This document shows positions 23,606-32,140 of a stretch of DNA of 64,000 bases, in pieces. The position numbers were made by a program, and so were the translations under genes. Under the pieces are notes generated by a model. That model was not told where the DNA came from. It did no database searches and saw only the letters and a list, made by a program, of their open reading frames with translations. Every line of letters begins with the position of its first letter. The first letter of the stretch is position 1. Location: NCBI GenBank assembly GCA_040758375.1, contig JBFLWE010000019.1, positions 1 through 64,000 on the forward strand, in the 5' to 3' direction. The DNA comes from CAMLIZ01 sp040758375 (GTDB lineage Bacteria > Pseudomonadota > Gammaproteobacteria > Burkholderiales > Burkholderiaceae_C).

Positions 23606-25858
23606 CTATTTCCGGCGTGCCTGCCGCACGCCGCTCACCTGCGCCACCTGCCGCAGCACCTGCGCGAGCCGCGCCGCGTCGCTCACCTCCACCGTGAAGG
23701 TCATCCAGGCCGTGCCGCCGCGCGCATCTTTCACGCTCTGGGTGTGCACGCCGGTGACGTTCATCTTCTCCTTGGCGAACACTTCCGAGATGTCGCGCAG
23801 CAGCCCCTGGCGGTCGCCGGCCTCGACGATCACGTCCACCGGGTACACCGCCGGCTTGTCGCTCGGCGGCCGCCCCCACTGCACCGGGATCACGCGGTCG
23901 GGCGAACGCTCAGCCATGTGGCGGTAGTTCACGCAGTCGGCGCGGTGCACCGCCACGCCCTTGCCGCGCGTGACGAAGCCGCCTATCGGATCGGGCGGCG
24001 CCGGCCGGCAGCACTTGGCCAGCGTGGTCAGCAACGATTCCACGCCCACCACCAGCACGCCGCCGCGCGTGGTGGCGCCCTCTTCCGCGCGCGCCTTCTT
24101 CAGCACCACCTCGTCGGGCGTGGGCGGCGCCTCGGCCGGACGCAGCAGCTGCTCGATGTTGCGCAGGGAGTACTCGTCCTTGCCCACCACCTCGAACAAG
24201 GCGTCTGCGCCGCGAAAGCCCAGTTGCGCGGCCAGGTCGTCGAGCTTGAGCGCGGTGCGGCCCTCGCGCTGCAGCAGCTTTTCCACCGCCTCGCGCCCGC
24301 GCGCCACCGTCTCGGCCTGGGCCAGCGCGTTGAACCAGGCGCGCACCTTGGACTTGGCGCGCGAGCTGCGCAGGTAGCCCAGCTCGGCGTTCAGCCAGTC
24401 GAGCGAGGGGCCGCCCTCCTTGACAGTGCTCACCTCCACCGTCTGCCCGCTTTGCAGCGGCGTGTTCAGCGGCACCATCACACCGTCGACCTTGGCGCCG
24501 CGGCAGCGGTGGCCCAGGTCGGTGTGCAGCGTGTAGGCAAAGTCCACCGGCGTGGCGCCGGCCGGCAGCTCGATCACCGCGGCCTGCGGCGTGAACACGT
24601 AGATGCGGTCGTCGAAGGCCACGCCCTCGCCTGCGCTGTCGGCGCCCTGCCGCGCGGCGAGGTCGCGCTCCCAGGCGAGCAGCTGCCGCAGCACCGCCTT
24701 GCGGGCCTGCGCCACCTGTTCCTCGAACTCGCCCGCCGCGCTGACGCCGGCGTAGCCGCGCGCGCCGGCCTCCTTGTAAGCCCAGTGCGCGGCCACGCCG
24801 TGCTCGGCATGCTCGTGCATCGCACGTGTGCGGATCTGCACCTCCACCGGCCGGCCCTCGTCGTCGAGCACCACGGTGTGCAGCGACTGGTAGCCGTTGG
24901 GCTTGGGCCTGGCGATGTAGTCGTCGTATTCGCCGGCCACCGGCCGGTAGCGCTCGTGCACGCGGCTCAGGGCGGCGTAACACTGCGGCACGTCGTCGAC
25001 GATCACGCGCAGCGCGCGCACGTCGAACACATGCGCGAAGTCCAGGCCCTTGCCCTGCATCTTCTTCCAGATGCTGTAGATGTGCTTGGGCCGGCCCTGC
25101 ACTTCTGCCTTGAGGCCCGCCGCGGCCAGCTCGCGACCCACTTGCTCGCGTATGGCCTCGACGCCCTGCTCGCGTTCGGTGCGCTTCTCGTCGAGCAGGC
25201 GCGCCACGCGGCGATAGGCCTCGGGATCGAGGAAGCGGAACGACAGGTCCTCGATCTCCCACTTGATCTGCCAGATGCCCAGCCGGTTGGCCAGCGGCGC
25301 GAACACCTGCTGCGACTCCAGCGCCAGCGCATGCGGACACGGCTGCTTGCTGGCGGCGTAAAAGCGCAGCGTCTGCAGCCGCGAGGCCAGGCGCAGCAGC
25401 ACCACGCGCAGGTCGCGCGAGAACGCCAGCAGCATCTTGCGCACACGCTCGGTCTGTTGCGCCAGCAGCGCGCCGGCCACCTGCGCCTCGCGTGCGGCGC
25501 GCTGGATCTGCACCAGCTTGCGCGTGTGGGTCACCAGGCTCGCATACGAATCGCCGAAGGCCTGGGCCACCACTTCCTCGGGCCGCTGCAGGAAGTCGGC
25601 TGCATAGACGAGATACGCCGCCGCGCGCATCGACGGCGCCGCGCCGATTCGCTGCAGGATGCCGGCCACGCCGTCGGCATGGGCCAGTGCGTCTTCGCCG
25701 GTGTCGAGCTGCCGGCCGGCCAGCAGCGGCTCGGCGAAGGCGCGTGCGCGCAGCAGCGCGCCGTGCTCGGCATCGTGCTCCTTGGGGCCCGCCGGCACCT
25801 CGGCCAGCGCGACGATGGCCGCGCGCTCCTGCGGCCGCTGCTGCAAGCCTGTCTTCAT
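23606..25858 (-). CDS. relA: RelA: (p)ppGpp synthetase with degenerate hydrolase domain
   Basis: 750 residues. The N-terminal hydrolase region keeps the fold but the HD pair is lost (AAYLVYAADFLQ where SpoT has LLHDVIED), so it should only make (p)ppGpp. The synthetase domain holds RPKHIYSIWKKMQGKG, DVRALRVIVDD, YDDYIARPKPNGYQSLHTVV and VEVQIRTRAMHEHAEHGVAAHW. A TGS domain (IYVFTPQAAVIELPAGATPVDFAYTLHTDLGHRC, about 425-485) and a C-terminal ACT domain (about 670-745) follow. Its ATG overlaps the stop of the upstream hydrolase gene. The protein makes the alarmone on stalled ribosomes. Confidence 0.93.
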   Translation of the reverse strand: MKTGLQQRPQERAAIVALAEVPAGPKEHDAEHGALLRARAFAEPLLAGRQLDTGEDALAHADGVAGILQRIGAAPSMRAAAYLVYAADFLQRPEEVVAQAFGDSYASLVTHTRKLVQIQRAAREAQVAGALLAQQTERVRKMLLAFSRDLRVVLLRLASRLQTLRFYAASKQPCPHALALESQQVFAPLANRLGIWQIKWEIEDLSFRFLDPEAYRRVARLLDEKRTEREQGVEAIREQVGRELAAAGLKAEVQGRPKHIYSIWKKMQGKGLDFAHVFDVRALRVIVDDVPQCYAALSRVHERYRPVAGEYDDYIARPKPNGYQSLHTVVLDDEGRPVEVQIRTRAMHEHAEHGVAAHWAYKEAGARGYAGVSAAGEFEEQVAQARKAVLRQLLAWERDLAARQGADSAGEGVAFDDRIYVFTPQAAVIELPAGATPVDFAYTLHTDLGHRCRGAKVDGVMVPLNTPLQSGQTVEVSTVKEGGPSLDWLNAELGYLRSSRAKSKVRAWFNALAQAETVARGREAVEKLLQREGRTALKLDDLAAQLGFRGADALFEVVGKDEYSLRNIEQLLRPAEAPPTPDEVVLKKARAEEGATTRGGVLVVGVESLLTTLAKCCRPAPPDPIGGFVTRGKGVAVHRADCVNYRHMAERSPDRVIPVQWGRPPSDKPAVYPVDVIVEAGDRQGLLRDISEVFAKEKMNVTGVHTQSVKDARGGTAWMTFTVEVSDAARLAQVLRQVAQVSGVRQARRK

Positions 25859-26721
25859 GCCGACAACAGAAAACTTCTCACGGCCTCCACCTGCTCGGGC
25901 TGCAGCAGCGTGGGCGCATGGCCCACGCCTTCGAACTCGATCAGGCGCGCACGCGGTCCGCGCTGCGTCATCTCGATCGCGGTGTCGCGCGCCAGCAGGT
26001 CCGACTCGGCGCCGCGCAAGACCAGCGTCTCGCTGCGCAGCCGGTCATAGGCCTGCCACAGCTGGGCCTCGCCGGCGGCCGCGGCCTCGGGCGTGACGGC
26101 GCGGAACGGCACCGCGATCGCCGGGTCGTAGTGAGGCTTGAAGCCGTTGTCGTCGGCCTTCAGCTGCGGGCCGGTCAACGCCAGCCACTGCTCGCGGGTG
26201 TGGGGGCCGAAGCTCTGCGAGATGCTCCACAGGTAGTCGGCCGCTTCGTCCAGCGTCTTCCAGCGCACCGGTTGCCCCAGGTACTGGCCGATGCGCTGCA
26301 GCGCTTCGTAGCGGATCGCCGGCCCCACGTCGTTGAGCACCAGCCGCCGCACCGGCGCACCGGGCAGCGAGGCCAGCGCCATGCCGATCAGGCCGCCCAT
26401 CGAGGTGCCCACCCAGTCGAGCTGCATCGCGTTCACGCGTGCCAGCAGCGTGACCATGTCGGCCACGTAGCTGGGCACGACATAGCCAGCCGGATCGACC
26501 AGCCAGTCGGACTGCCCGCGTCCCACCACGTCGGGGCAGACCACGCGGTACTGGTCCCTCATGGCCTGCGCCAGGGTATCGAAGTCGCGCCCCTGCCGCG
26601 ACAGGCCGTGCACGCACAGCAGCACGCGCGGATTGGCCGGGTCGCCCCATTCCCAGTACGCCATGCGGTGCAGGCCGCGGGCATCGAGGCACTGCACGTG
26701 ATGGAGGCGTGGTTGCGTCAT
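25855..26721 (-). CDS. Alpha/beta hydrolase
   Basis: 288 residues. Oxyanion-side motif VHGLSRQG (about 38-44), nucleophile elbow GTSMGG with Ser107, a likely acid in LRGAESDLL, and catalytic His about 268 in GVGHAPTL. The start is the ATG at 26721, divergent from bdhA by 58 bp. Extending further upstream would run antisense through bdhA and is rejected. Its stop overlaps the relA start by ATGA, so the two are translationally coupled. The substrate is unknown; an esterase in PHB or ester metabolism is possible given bdhA next door, but that is speculation. Confidence 0.82.
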   Translation of the reverse strand: MTQPRLHHVQCLDARGLHRMAYWEWGDPANPRVLLCVHGLSRQGRDFDTLAQAMRDQYRVVCPDVVGRGQSDWLVDPAGYVVPSYVADMVTLLARVNAMQLDWVGTSMGGLIGMALASLPGAPVRRLVLNDVGPAIRYEALQRIGQYLGQPVRWKTLDEAADYLWSISQSFGPHTREQWLALTGPQLKADDNGFKPHYDPAIAVPFRAVTPEAAAAGEAQLWQAYDRLRSETLVLRGAESDLLARDTAIEMTQRGPRARLIEFEGVGHAPTLLQPEQVEAVRSFLLSA

Positions 26722-26779
26722 GGTGTTCCGACAGGCCGTGGACATAATCAATGCTAGCAATCGAACCGGAGTAAACCTC

Positions 26780-27550
26780 ATGCTCAAGGGAAAAACCGCG
26801 CTCGTCACCGGCTCCACCAGCGGCATCGGTCTCGGCATCGCGCAGTGCCTGGCCCGCCACGGCGCCAACATCGTGCTCAACGGCTTCGGCGACCATGAAA
26901 CGCCGAAGCGCCAGCTCGAGGCGCTGGGCGTGCGCGTGGGCTACCACGGCGCCGACATGAGCAAGCCGGCCGAGATCGAGGCGATGATGAAAATGGCCGA
27001 GGCCGAGTTCGGCGGCGTGGACATCCTGGTCAACAACGCCGGCATCCAGCACGTGGCCAACGTGGAAGACTTCCCGCCCGAGAAGTGGGACGCCATCATC
27101 GCCATCAACCTGAGCTCGGCCTTCCACACCACGCGCCTGGCGCTGCCCGGCATGAAGGCCAAGGGCTGGGGCCGCATCATCAACGTGGCCTCCACCCACG
27201 GGCTGGTGGCTTCGGCTCAGAAGTCGGCCTACGTGGCATCGAAGCACGGCATCGTCGGGTTCACCAAGGCGGTGGCCCTGGAAACCGCGACCACCGGCGT
27301 GACGGTGAACGCCATCTGCCCCGGCTGGGTGCTCACGCCGCTGGTGCAGAAGCAGGTGGACGCGCGCGCAGCGAAAGACGGCGTGGACGACGCGGAAGCC
27401 AAGCGCCGCCTGCTGGCCGAGAAGCAGCCCTCGCTGCAGTTCACCACACCCGAACAGCTGGGCGAGCTGGCGCTGTTCCTCTGCACGCCGGCCGCCGATA
27501 ACGTGCGCGGCGTGGCCTGGAACATGGACGGCGGCTGGGCCGCGCAATGA
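26780..27550 (+). CDS. bdhA: D-3-hydroxybutyrate dehydrogenase (SDR)
   Basis: 256 residues, preceded by GGAGT. It is a short-chain dehydrogenase with the Rossmann glycine motif TGSTSGIGLG (10-19), NNAG at 85-88, and catalytic Ser138, Tyr151 and Lys155 (NVASTHGLVASAQKSAYVASKHG). GLVASAQKSAYVASKHGIVGFTKAVALE and NAICPGWVLTPLVQKQ match 3-hydroxybutyrate dehydrogenases closely. The reaction is NAD-dependent interconversion of 3-hydroxybutyrate and acetoacetate in PHB breakdown. The product can be activated by the acetoacetate-CoA ligase at 7332. Two tandem REP-like units follow the stop. Confidence 0.9.
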   Translation: MLKGKTALVTGSTSGIGLGIAQCLARHGANIVLNGFGDHETPKRQLEALGVRVGYHGADMSKPAEIEAMMKMAEAEFGGVDILVNNAGIQHVANVEDFPPEKWDAIIAINLSSAFHTTRLALPGMKAKGWGRIINVASTHGLVASAQKSAYVASKHGIVGFTKAVALETATTGVTVNAICPGWVLTPLVQKQVDARAAKDGVDDAEAKRRLLAEKQPSLQFTTPEQLGELALFLCTPAADNVRGVAWNMDGGWAAQ

Positions 27551-27551
27551 A

Positions 27552-27702
27552 TGTTGGCCTCCGGCCGCGGGGTACCGCGGCCACCTCCCGAGGAGGTGCG
27601 ACCTTGCTTGGGGCGGCCCGGCGCGGCGGTCGCGGTGTTGGCCTCCGGCCGCGGGGTACCGCGGCCACCTCCCGAGGAGGTGCGACCTTGCTTGGGGCGG
27701 CC
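27552..27702 (+). repeat. Two tandem 67-bp REP-like units
   Basis: 27552-27618 and 27636-27702 are identical over 67 bp and separated by a 17-bp spacer (period 84 bp). Each contains CCGCGG-GGTA-CCGCGG within a longer palindrome and then the perfect palindrome ACCTCCCGAGGAGGT. They align with the 8731-8818 element but form a diverged subfamily. They fill the space between the bdhA stop and the stop codon of the convergent SIMPL-domain gene. Confidence 0.9.
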
Positions 27703-28427
27703 TACTTGCTCATCTGCACGCTGCCGTTGACCGTGGCGGTCACCGTGCCCTTGCCCGGCTCGACCGGCAGCGACTGGTCCATCGCGACCGCTTCCATGGC
27801 CTTCGCGCGCATGTAAGGCACGGGCGGACTGCCGGCCTCGCCCGTCATCACGTGGACCTCGCGGATCGTGTAGCCGCCGTAGCCGAACTGGCGCGCCATC
27901 TCGGCCGCCTTGGCGCGGTAGCGGGCGATCGCCTGCGCAGTGAGCTCGGCCTCGACCTTCTCGCTGGCTTCACGCGAAAGCGTGTACGACACGCGCGCGA
28001 TGCTCAGGGTGGACAAGCGCCCGGCGAGCTGGGCGATGGCCTGCATGTCCTTGCCTTGCACGGTGAGCTCGGCAGTGCCGTGCCAGCCGTTCATCACACC
28101 CTTGTTCGTATAGCGCGGATAGAGCGAGAACGCGCCCGTGTGCACCTCCACCAGGCCCGGCTTCGCCGCCTTGCGGGCCTCGGCCAGGGCCGCGTCGATC
28201 GCCTGCTTCAGGCCGGCTTGCACCGTGCCGGCGTCCTGCCCTTCGCGCGTGGTCGAGAGCACCACGCTCAGCACGTCCTTGGTCACCTCCGCCTGCGCGC
28301 TGGCGCTGAGGTTGAGCACGCCTTGGGGCGCGGGCAGCGCCACGGCGGTCTGCGCGGCAGCGGCGCCGGTCAGCAGCAGGCCGAGCGCGAGCGCCAGGAC
28401 CCCGCGGTATTGGGTGGCTGGTTGCAT
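27702..28427 (-). CDS. SIMPL-domain (DUF541) periplasmic protein
   Basis: 241 residues from MQPATQYRGVLALALGLLLTGAAAAQ, a good signal peptide cleaved near AAAAQT. The mature part is one DUF541/SIMPL domain: LNLSASAQAEVTKDVLSVVLSTTREG, YTNKGVMNGWHGTAELTVQGKD, ARVSYTLSREASEKVEAELTAQAIARYRAKA and VTATVNGSVQ at the end. These proteins (BP26/YggE-like) form periplasmic or outer-membrane-associated oligomers; the biochemical role is not settled. GAAAGGAAAG precedes the ATG. It is divergent from ompR. Confidence 0.88.
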   Translation of the reverse strand: MQPATQYRGVLALALGLLLTGAAAAQTAVALPAPQGVLNLSASAQAEVTKDVLSVVLSTTREGQDAGTVQAGLKQAIDAALAEARKAAKPGLVEVHTGAFSLYPRYTNKGVMNGWHGTAELTVQGKDMQAIAQLAGRLSTLSIARVSYTLSREASEKVEAELTAQAIARYRAKAAEMARQFGYGGYTIREVHVMTGEAGSPPVPYMRAKAMEAVAMDQSLPVEPGKGTVTATVNGSVQMSK

Positions 28428-28536
28428 GTCTTTCCTTTCGATGTTGTGCGTTGGGACCGGGCTTTCGGGCGTTGCGTGAACACCTGCCTGCTGGCACGGC
28501 GCTGCGCCGCCATCGGGGCTGCCGGTCGGCCGCAAG

Positions 28537-28604
28537 ATTTGTAACAGAGGGTCAGAGGGCCTAAAACGGTGCGGAAAACTGCGCACAATGCCGCTGTTAC
28601 AAAT
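28537..28604. promoter_or_regulatory. Widely spaced 11-bp inverted repeat upstream of ompR
   Basis: ATTTGTAACAG at 28537-28547 and its exact reverse complement CTGTTACAAAT at 28594-28604 flank 46 bp. The right arm ends 11 bp before the ompR ATG, just before the GGAGGC ribosome binding site. The region also lies upstream of the divergent SIMPL-domain gene. A regulator binding site, perhaps for OmpR itself, is a plausible reading; DNA or RNA pairing is the alternative. Confidence 0.5.
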
Positions 28605-28615
28605 TCGGAGGCTGT

Positions 28616-29350
28616 ATGACTGCTCCCACCAACGCCCGAGCGGACCGCATTGTGGTCGTCGATGACGACGCCCGCATCCGCGACCTGCTGCGCCGGTACC
28701 TGACGCAGGAAGGCTTCGAGGTGCTGTTGGCCGAAGACGCCAAGGCCTTGAACCGGGTGCTCACCCGCGAGACGGTCGACCTGATCGTGCTCGACCTGAT
28801 GCTGCCGGGCGAGGACGGCCTGTCCATCTGCCGCCGGCTGCGCGCGGCCAACGACGTCACCCCCATCATCATGCTCACCGCCAAGGTCGAGGACGTGGAC
28901 CGCATCGTCGGCCTGGAGGTCGGCGCCGACGACTACCTGCCCAAGCCCTTCAACCCGCGCGAGCTGCTGGCCCGCATCCATGCGGTGCTGCGCCGCCGCC
29001 CGGCGATGGAAGCGCCCGGCGCCCCGGCCAAGGAGCCGCAGACCGTGACCTTCGGTCCCTTCGAATTCGACCTGTCGCTGCGCCGCCTCACCAAGAACGG
29101 CGAGCCGGTGGCGCTGACCACCGGCGAGTTCTCGATGCTCAAGGCGCTGGTGCGCCATCCGCGCCAGCCGCTGTCGCGCGACAAGCTGGCGCAGCTGGCG
29201 CGCGGCCGCGAGTTCGAGCCCTTCGACCGCAGCCTCGACGTGCAGATCTCGCGCCTGCGCAAGATGATCGAGCCCGATCCGGCGCAGCCGCGCTACATCC
29301 AAACCGTATGGGGCGTGGGCTACGTGTTTGTCCCGGATGGCGCGACCTGA
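28616..29350 (+). CDS. ompR: OmpR-family response regulator (RisA-like)
   Basis: 244 residues. The receiver domain has acidic pair VDDDAR, phospho-acceptor Asp60 (IVLDLMLPGEDG), Thr in MLTAK and Lys in LPKPFN. The C-terminal winged helix reads LTTGEFSMLKALVRHPRQPLSRDKLAQLARGREFEPFDRSLDVQISRLRKMIEPDP...TVWGVGYVF. The RGREFEPFDRSLDVQISRLR recognition block is OmpR itself rather than PhoB. It is followed by its histidine kinase after a 163-bp gap holding REP-like palindromes. The Bordetella counterpart is RisA. Confidence 0.9.
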   Translation: MTAPTNARADRIVVVDDDARIRDLLRRYLTQEGFEVLLAEDAKALNRVLTRETVDLIVLDLMLPGEDGLSICRRLRAANDVTPIIMLTAKVEDVDRIVGLEVGADDYLPKPFNPRELLARIHAVLRRRPAMEAPGAPAKEPQTVTFGPFEFDLSLRRLTKNGEPVALTTGEFSMLKALVRHPRQPLSRDKLAQLARGREFEPFDRSLDVQISRLRKMIEPDPAQPRYIQTVWGVGYVFVPDGAT

Positions 29351-29357
29351 GGATGTG

Positions 29358-29512
29358 AGCCCCCGGCCGCCTGGCGGCCGCCCCCGAGGGGGCTGCGATC
29401 AGTGACCGGGAGACCCGGATCACCGATCGAGCGCTAAGTAATACCGCCCATGGCCGCCTCGGCGGCCAGTCCCAGGGGGAGACGCCCTCCGGTGTCGGGC
29501 ATCATTTGCCGC
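29358..29512 (+). repeat. Palindrome cluster between ompR and envZ, related to the REP-like family
   Basis: The segment 29358-29392 (GCCCCCGGCCGCC, a short loop, then GCGGCCGCCCCCGAGGGGG) has the C-run/G-run palindrome of the REP-like family. It is followed by an imperfect palindrome around 29399-29430 and by GGCCGCC-TC-GGCGGCC at about 29453-29468. The remainder of the gap shows no gene. Confidence 0.5.
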
Positions 29513-29513
29513 C

Positions 29514-30845
29514 ATGCCTCGCAAGACTCCTGCGCTCAGCCTTTTCTGGCGCACCTTCTTCCTGCTCGCGATCCTGCTGTTCGGCGGCATCTTCGCCTGG
29601 GTGCAGACGCTGCGCGCGCTGGAGTTCGAGCCGCGCGCGGTGCAGGCCGCGCAGCAGATCGCCAGCCTGGTGAACCTGTCGCGCGCCGCGCTGCGCTATG
29701 CCGACGGCATCAACCGCGTCACCGTGGTCAAGACCATGAGCGACCAGGAGTCGGTGAAGGTGCTGCCGCGCGAGCCGGGCGACAAGTGGGAGCCCTTCGA
29801 GACCGACCGCTTCTCGCGCCGCATCGGCGCCGAGCTGCGTTCGCGCCTGGGGCCCGACACGCTGGTGGCCACCACGGTGAACAACCAGCCCGGCCTGTGG
29901 GTGGGCTTCACGATCGAGCACGACCCGTACTGGCTGCTCGCCGACCCGCAGCGGGTATACCCCACCGCGCGCGGCGCCACCTGGTTCATCTGGGTGGGCA
30001 TCGCGCTGCTGGCCACGGTGGTGGGCTCGGTAGCGATCGCGCGCCTGATCAACCGGCCGTTGCGCGAGCTGTCGTTCGCCGCCAGCCGCATCCGCGAAGG
30101 CGAGTACGACTCGCGCCTGGACGAAAACACGCTCACCAGCGAGATCCGCGAGGTGAACATGGGCTTCAACCGCATGGCGCGCGAGCTGGCCAAGGTGGAG
30201 GAAGACCGCGCGGTCATGCTCGCCGGCATCTCGCACGACCTGCGCACGCCGCTGGCGCGCCTGCGCCTCGAAGCCGAGATGAGCGTCAACGACGAAGAGG
30301 CGCGTCGCAACATGGCGATGGACATCGACCAGCTCGACGCCATCATCGACAAGTTCATGGACTACGCGCGTCCCGGCGAGGTGAAGCTGGTGCCGGTGCA
30401 CCTGGCCAACCTGATCGACCGCGAGGCCGCTGCCTTCCGCGACCCCTCGCAGATCCGCATCACCTCGCGCGTGGCGATCGACCTGATCGTCATGGCCGAC
30501 GAGACCGAACTGGGCCGCGTGTTCGCCAACCTGTTCGAGAACGCGCGCCGCTACGGCCGCAGCACCAACACCGGTATCGCAATGGTCACGGTGAGCTACG
30601 CGCGCACCGGGCCCTGGGTGATCGTGAGCGTGCGTGACCAGGGTCCCGGCGTGCCGCCCGAGAAGCTGGCGCAGCTCACCACGCCCTTCTACCGCGGCGA
30701 CGCGGCCCGCACCGCCGCCACCGGCGCGGGCCTCGGCCTGGCCATCGTCGAGAAGGCGCTGCAGCGCATGGGCGGAAGCTTCGAGCTGGCCAACGCGCCC
30801 GACGGCGGCCTGGTGGCCCACATCCGGCTGCGCCGAGCGCCTTGA
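29514..30845 (+). CDS. envZ: EnvZ-type sensor histidine kinase (RisS-like)
   Basis: 443 residues. TM1 is about 10-30 (FWRTFFLLAILLFGGIFAWVQ), a periplasmic domain follows to about 155, TM2 is WFIWVGIALLATVVGSVAIA, then a HAMP domain (RLINRPLRELSFAASRIREGEYDSRL). The H-box is LAGISHDLRTPLARLR with His241, and the ATPase carries NLFENARRYG, DQGPGVPPEKL and GAGLGLAIVEKALQRMGG. It phosphorylates the upstream OmpR. The long periplasmic domain resembles RisS of Bordetella more than enterobacterial EnvZ. Confidence 0.9.
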   Translation: MPRKTPALSLFWRTFFLLAILLFGGIFAWVQTLRALEFEPRAVQAAQQIASLVNLSRAALRYADGINRVTVVKTMSDQESVKVLPREPGDKWEPFETDRFSRRIGAELRSRLGPDTLVATTVNNQPGLWVGFTIEHDPYWLLADPQRVYPTARGATWFIWVGIALLATVVGSVAIARLINRPLRELSFAASRIREGEYDSRLDENTLTSEIREVNMGFNRMARELAKVEEDRAVMLAGISHDLRTPLARLRLEAEMSVNDEEARRNMAMDIDQLDAIIDKFMDYARPGEVKLVPVHLANLIDREAAAFRDPSQIRITSRVAIDLIVMADETELGRVFANLFENARRYGRSTNTGIAMVTVSYARTGPWVIVSVRDQGPGVPPEKLAQLTTPFYRGDAARTAATGAGLGLAIVEKALQRMGGSFELANAPDGGLVAHIRLRRAP

Positions 30846-30871
30846 GCACAGGCCGCCTGGCGCCGGTCTGG

Positions 30872-31366
30872 CTAGGGACGGTCGGGCTCGCGCACAGCCA
30901 GCAGGCACACCGCACGCGCTTCGATCGCGCGGCCCTCGCCCACCGGCCCCATCTTCTCCGCCGTCTTGGCCTTCACATTCACGCGCTCGGCGCCAATTCC
31001 CAGCGCTGCGGCAATGCGCTCGCGCATCGCAGGAATGTGCGGCGCCATCTTGGGCGCCTGGGCCACGATGGTGCTGTCCACATTGACGATCTCGCAGCCC
31101 GCGGCGCGCACGCGGCGTGCGGCCTCGGCCAGCAGCGCGTGCGAATCCGCGCCCTTGAACTGCAGGTCGGTGTCGGGGAAATGCCGCCCGATGTCGCCCA
31201 GGCCTGCGGCACCGAGCAGCGCGTCGGTGATCGCATGCAGCAAGGCATCGGCATCCGAATGCCCGAGCAGGCCATGGGTGTGAGGGATCGTCACGCCGCC
31301 CAATACCAGCGGCCGGCCGGGCACGAGCTGGTGCGTGTCCCAGCCTTCTCCAATGCGCAGGTTCAT
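30872..31366 (-). CDS. ispF: 2-C-methyl-D-erythritol 2,4-cyclodiphosphate synthase
   Basis: 164 residues from MNLRIGEGWDTHQLVPG; an ATG three codons upstream (31375) is equally possible. Metal ligands Asp10, His12 and His44 are visible (GWDTH and HSDADALLHAI), followed by GLGDIGRHFPDTD and VNVKAKTAEKMGPVGEGRAIEARAV. The enzyme forms the cyclic diphosphate in the MEP isoprenoid pathway. It directly follows ispD (5-14 bp), so the two steps are cotranscribed. It ends facing the envZ gene. Confidence 0.94.
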   Translation of the reverse strand: MNLRIGEGWDTHQLVPGRPLVLGGVTIPHTHGLLGHSDADALLHAITDALLGAAGLGDIGRHFPDTDLQFKGADSHALLAEAARRVRAAGCEIVNVDSTIVAQAPKMAPHIPAMRERIAAALGIGAERVNVKAKTAEKMGPVGEGRAIEARAVCLLAVREPDRP

Positions 31367-31379
31367 CGGGTCCATGTGG

Positions 31380-32084
31380 TCAACGCCGGGTCGCGAACAG
31401 GCGCTCGGCCAGCTCGAAATCACCCGGCCAGGTGAGCTTGAAGTTCTCGAACTCGCCGCGCACCAGCTTCGGTGCATGGCCCAGCGCCTCGACCGCGCTG
31501 GCTTCGTCGGTGACGCCGGCGCCGGCATGGGCCAGCGCGGGCCTGAGCAGGCCCAGGCGGAACATCTGGGGGGTCTGCGCGGCCCATTTGTGGGCACGGT
31601 CCACGGTGGCCTGCACGCGGCCCTGTGCTTCTTGCTTCAAGGTGTCGGCCAGCGGCAGCGCGAGCAGGCCACCCACCTCGTCGTTCTCGCATGCGGCGAT
31701 GAGCCGCTGCACCCACTCGCGCTGCAGCAGGCAGCGTGCGGCATCGTGCACCAGCACCCAGTCGTGCGGCTGGGCGCCGCGCGCGAGCAGTTCGTCCAGG
31801 CCATTGGCCACGGTGTCGGCACGGGTGGCGCCGCCCGCGCGGCAGACCCAGCCGCGCTCGCCTTCGAACCCCGGCAGCAGCGCCGCAAAGCGCTCGTCGT
31901 CCGGCGACAGCACCACCAGCGTGGCCGTCAGTTGCTCCACCGCGCCCAGCGCGGCCAGCGTGTGTGCAACCACCGGCCGCCCCGCGACGCTGCGGTACTG
32001 CTTGGGCTCGCCCGGGCCGGCGCGGCTGCCGCTGCCGGCACAAGGCACCAGCGCAAAACAACGGGGGGAAGATCCGATCTGCAT
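31380..32084 (-). CDS. ispD: 2-C-methyl-D-erythritol 4-phosphate cytidylyltransferase
   Basis: 234 residues. The nucleotide-binding N-terminus is LVPCAGSGSRAGPGEPKQY (12-30), with later motifs VLSPDD, DWVLVHDAARCLL, LPLADTLK and AHKWAAQTPQMF. It transfers CMP to methylerythritol phosphate in the MEP pathway. Starting at MQIGSSPRCFALVP avoids an upstream extension that would overlap the mfd promoter region. It is divergent from mfd by 56 bp. Confidence 0.94.
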   Translation of the reverse strand: MQIGSSPRCFALVPCAGSGSRAGPGEPKQYRSVAGRPVVAHTLAALGAVEQLTATLVVLSPDDERFAALLPGFEGERGWVCRAGGATRADTVANGLDELLARGAQPHDWVLVHDAARCLLQREWVQRLIAACENDEVGGLLALPLADTLKQEAQGRVQATVDRAHKWAAQTPQMFRLGLLRPALAHAGAGVTDEASAVEALGHAPKLVRGEFENFKLTWPGDFELAERLFATRR

Positions 32085-32140
32085 CAGGCGCTGATTGTCT
32101 CGCAGCGCAACGCAGCAAAGCCGCCTCCTAAAATCCCGCG

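Noticed and set aside
23606..25858. Bifunctional SpoT-type hydrolase/synthetase
   Set aside because: The HD pair needed for hydrolysis is replaced (AAYLVYAADF), so RelA is preferred.
27552..27702. CRISPR-like repeats
   Set aside because: Only two units of 67 bp with a 17-bp spacer; no cas genes; palindromic structure matches the REP-like family.
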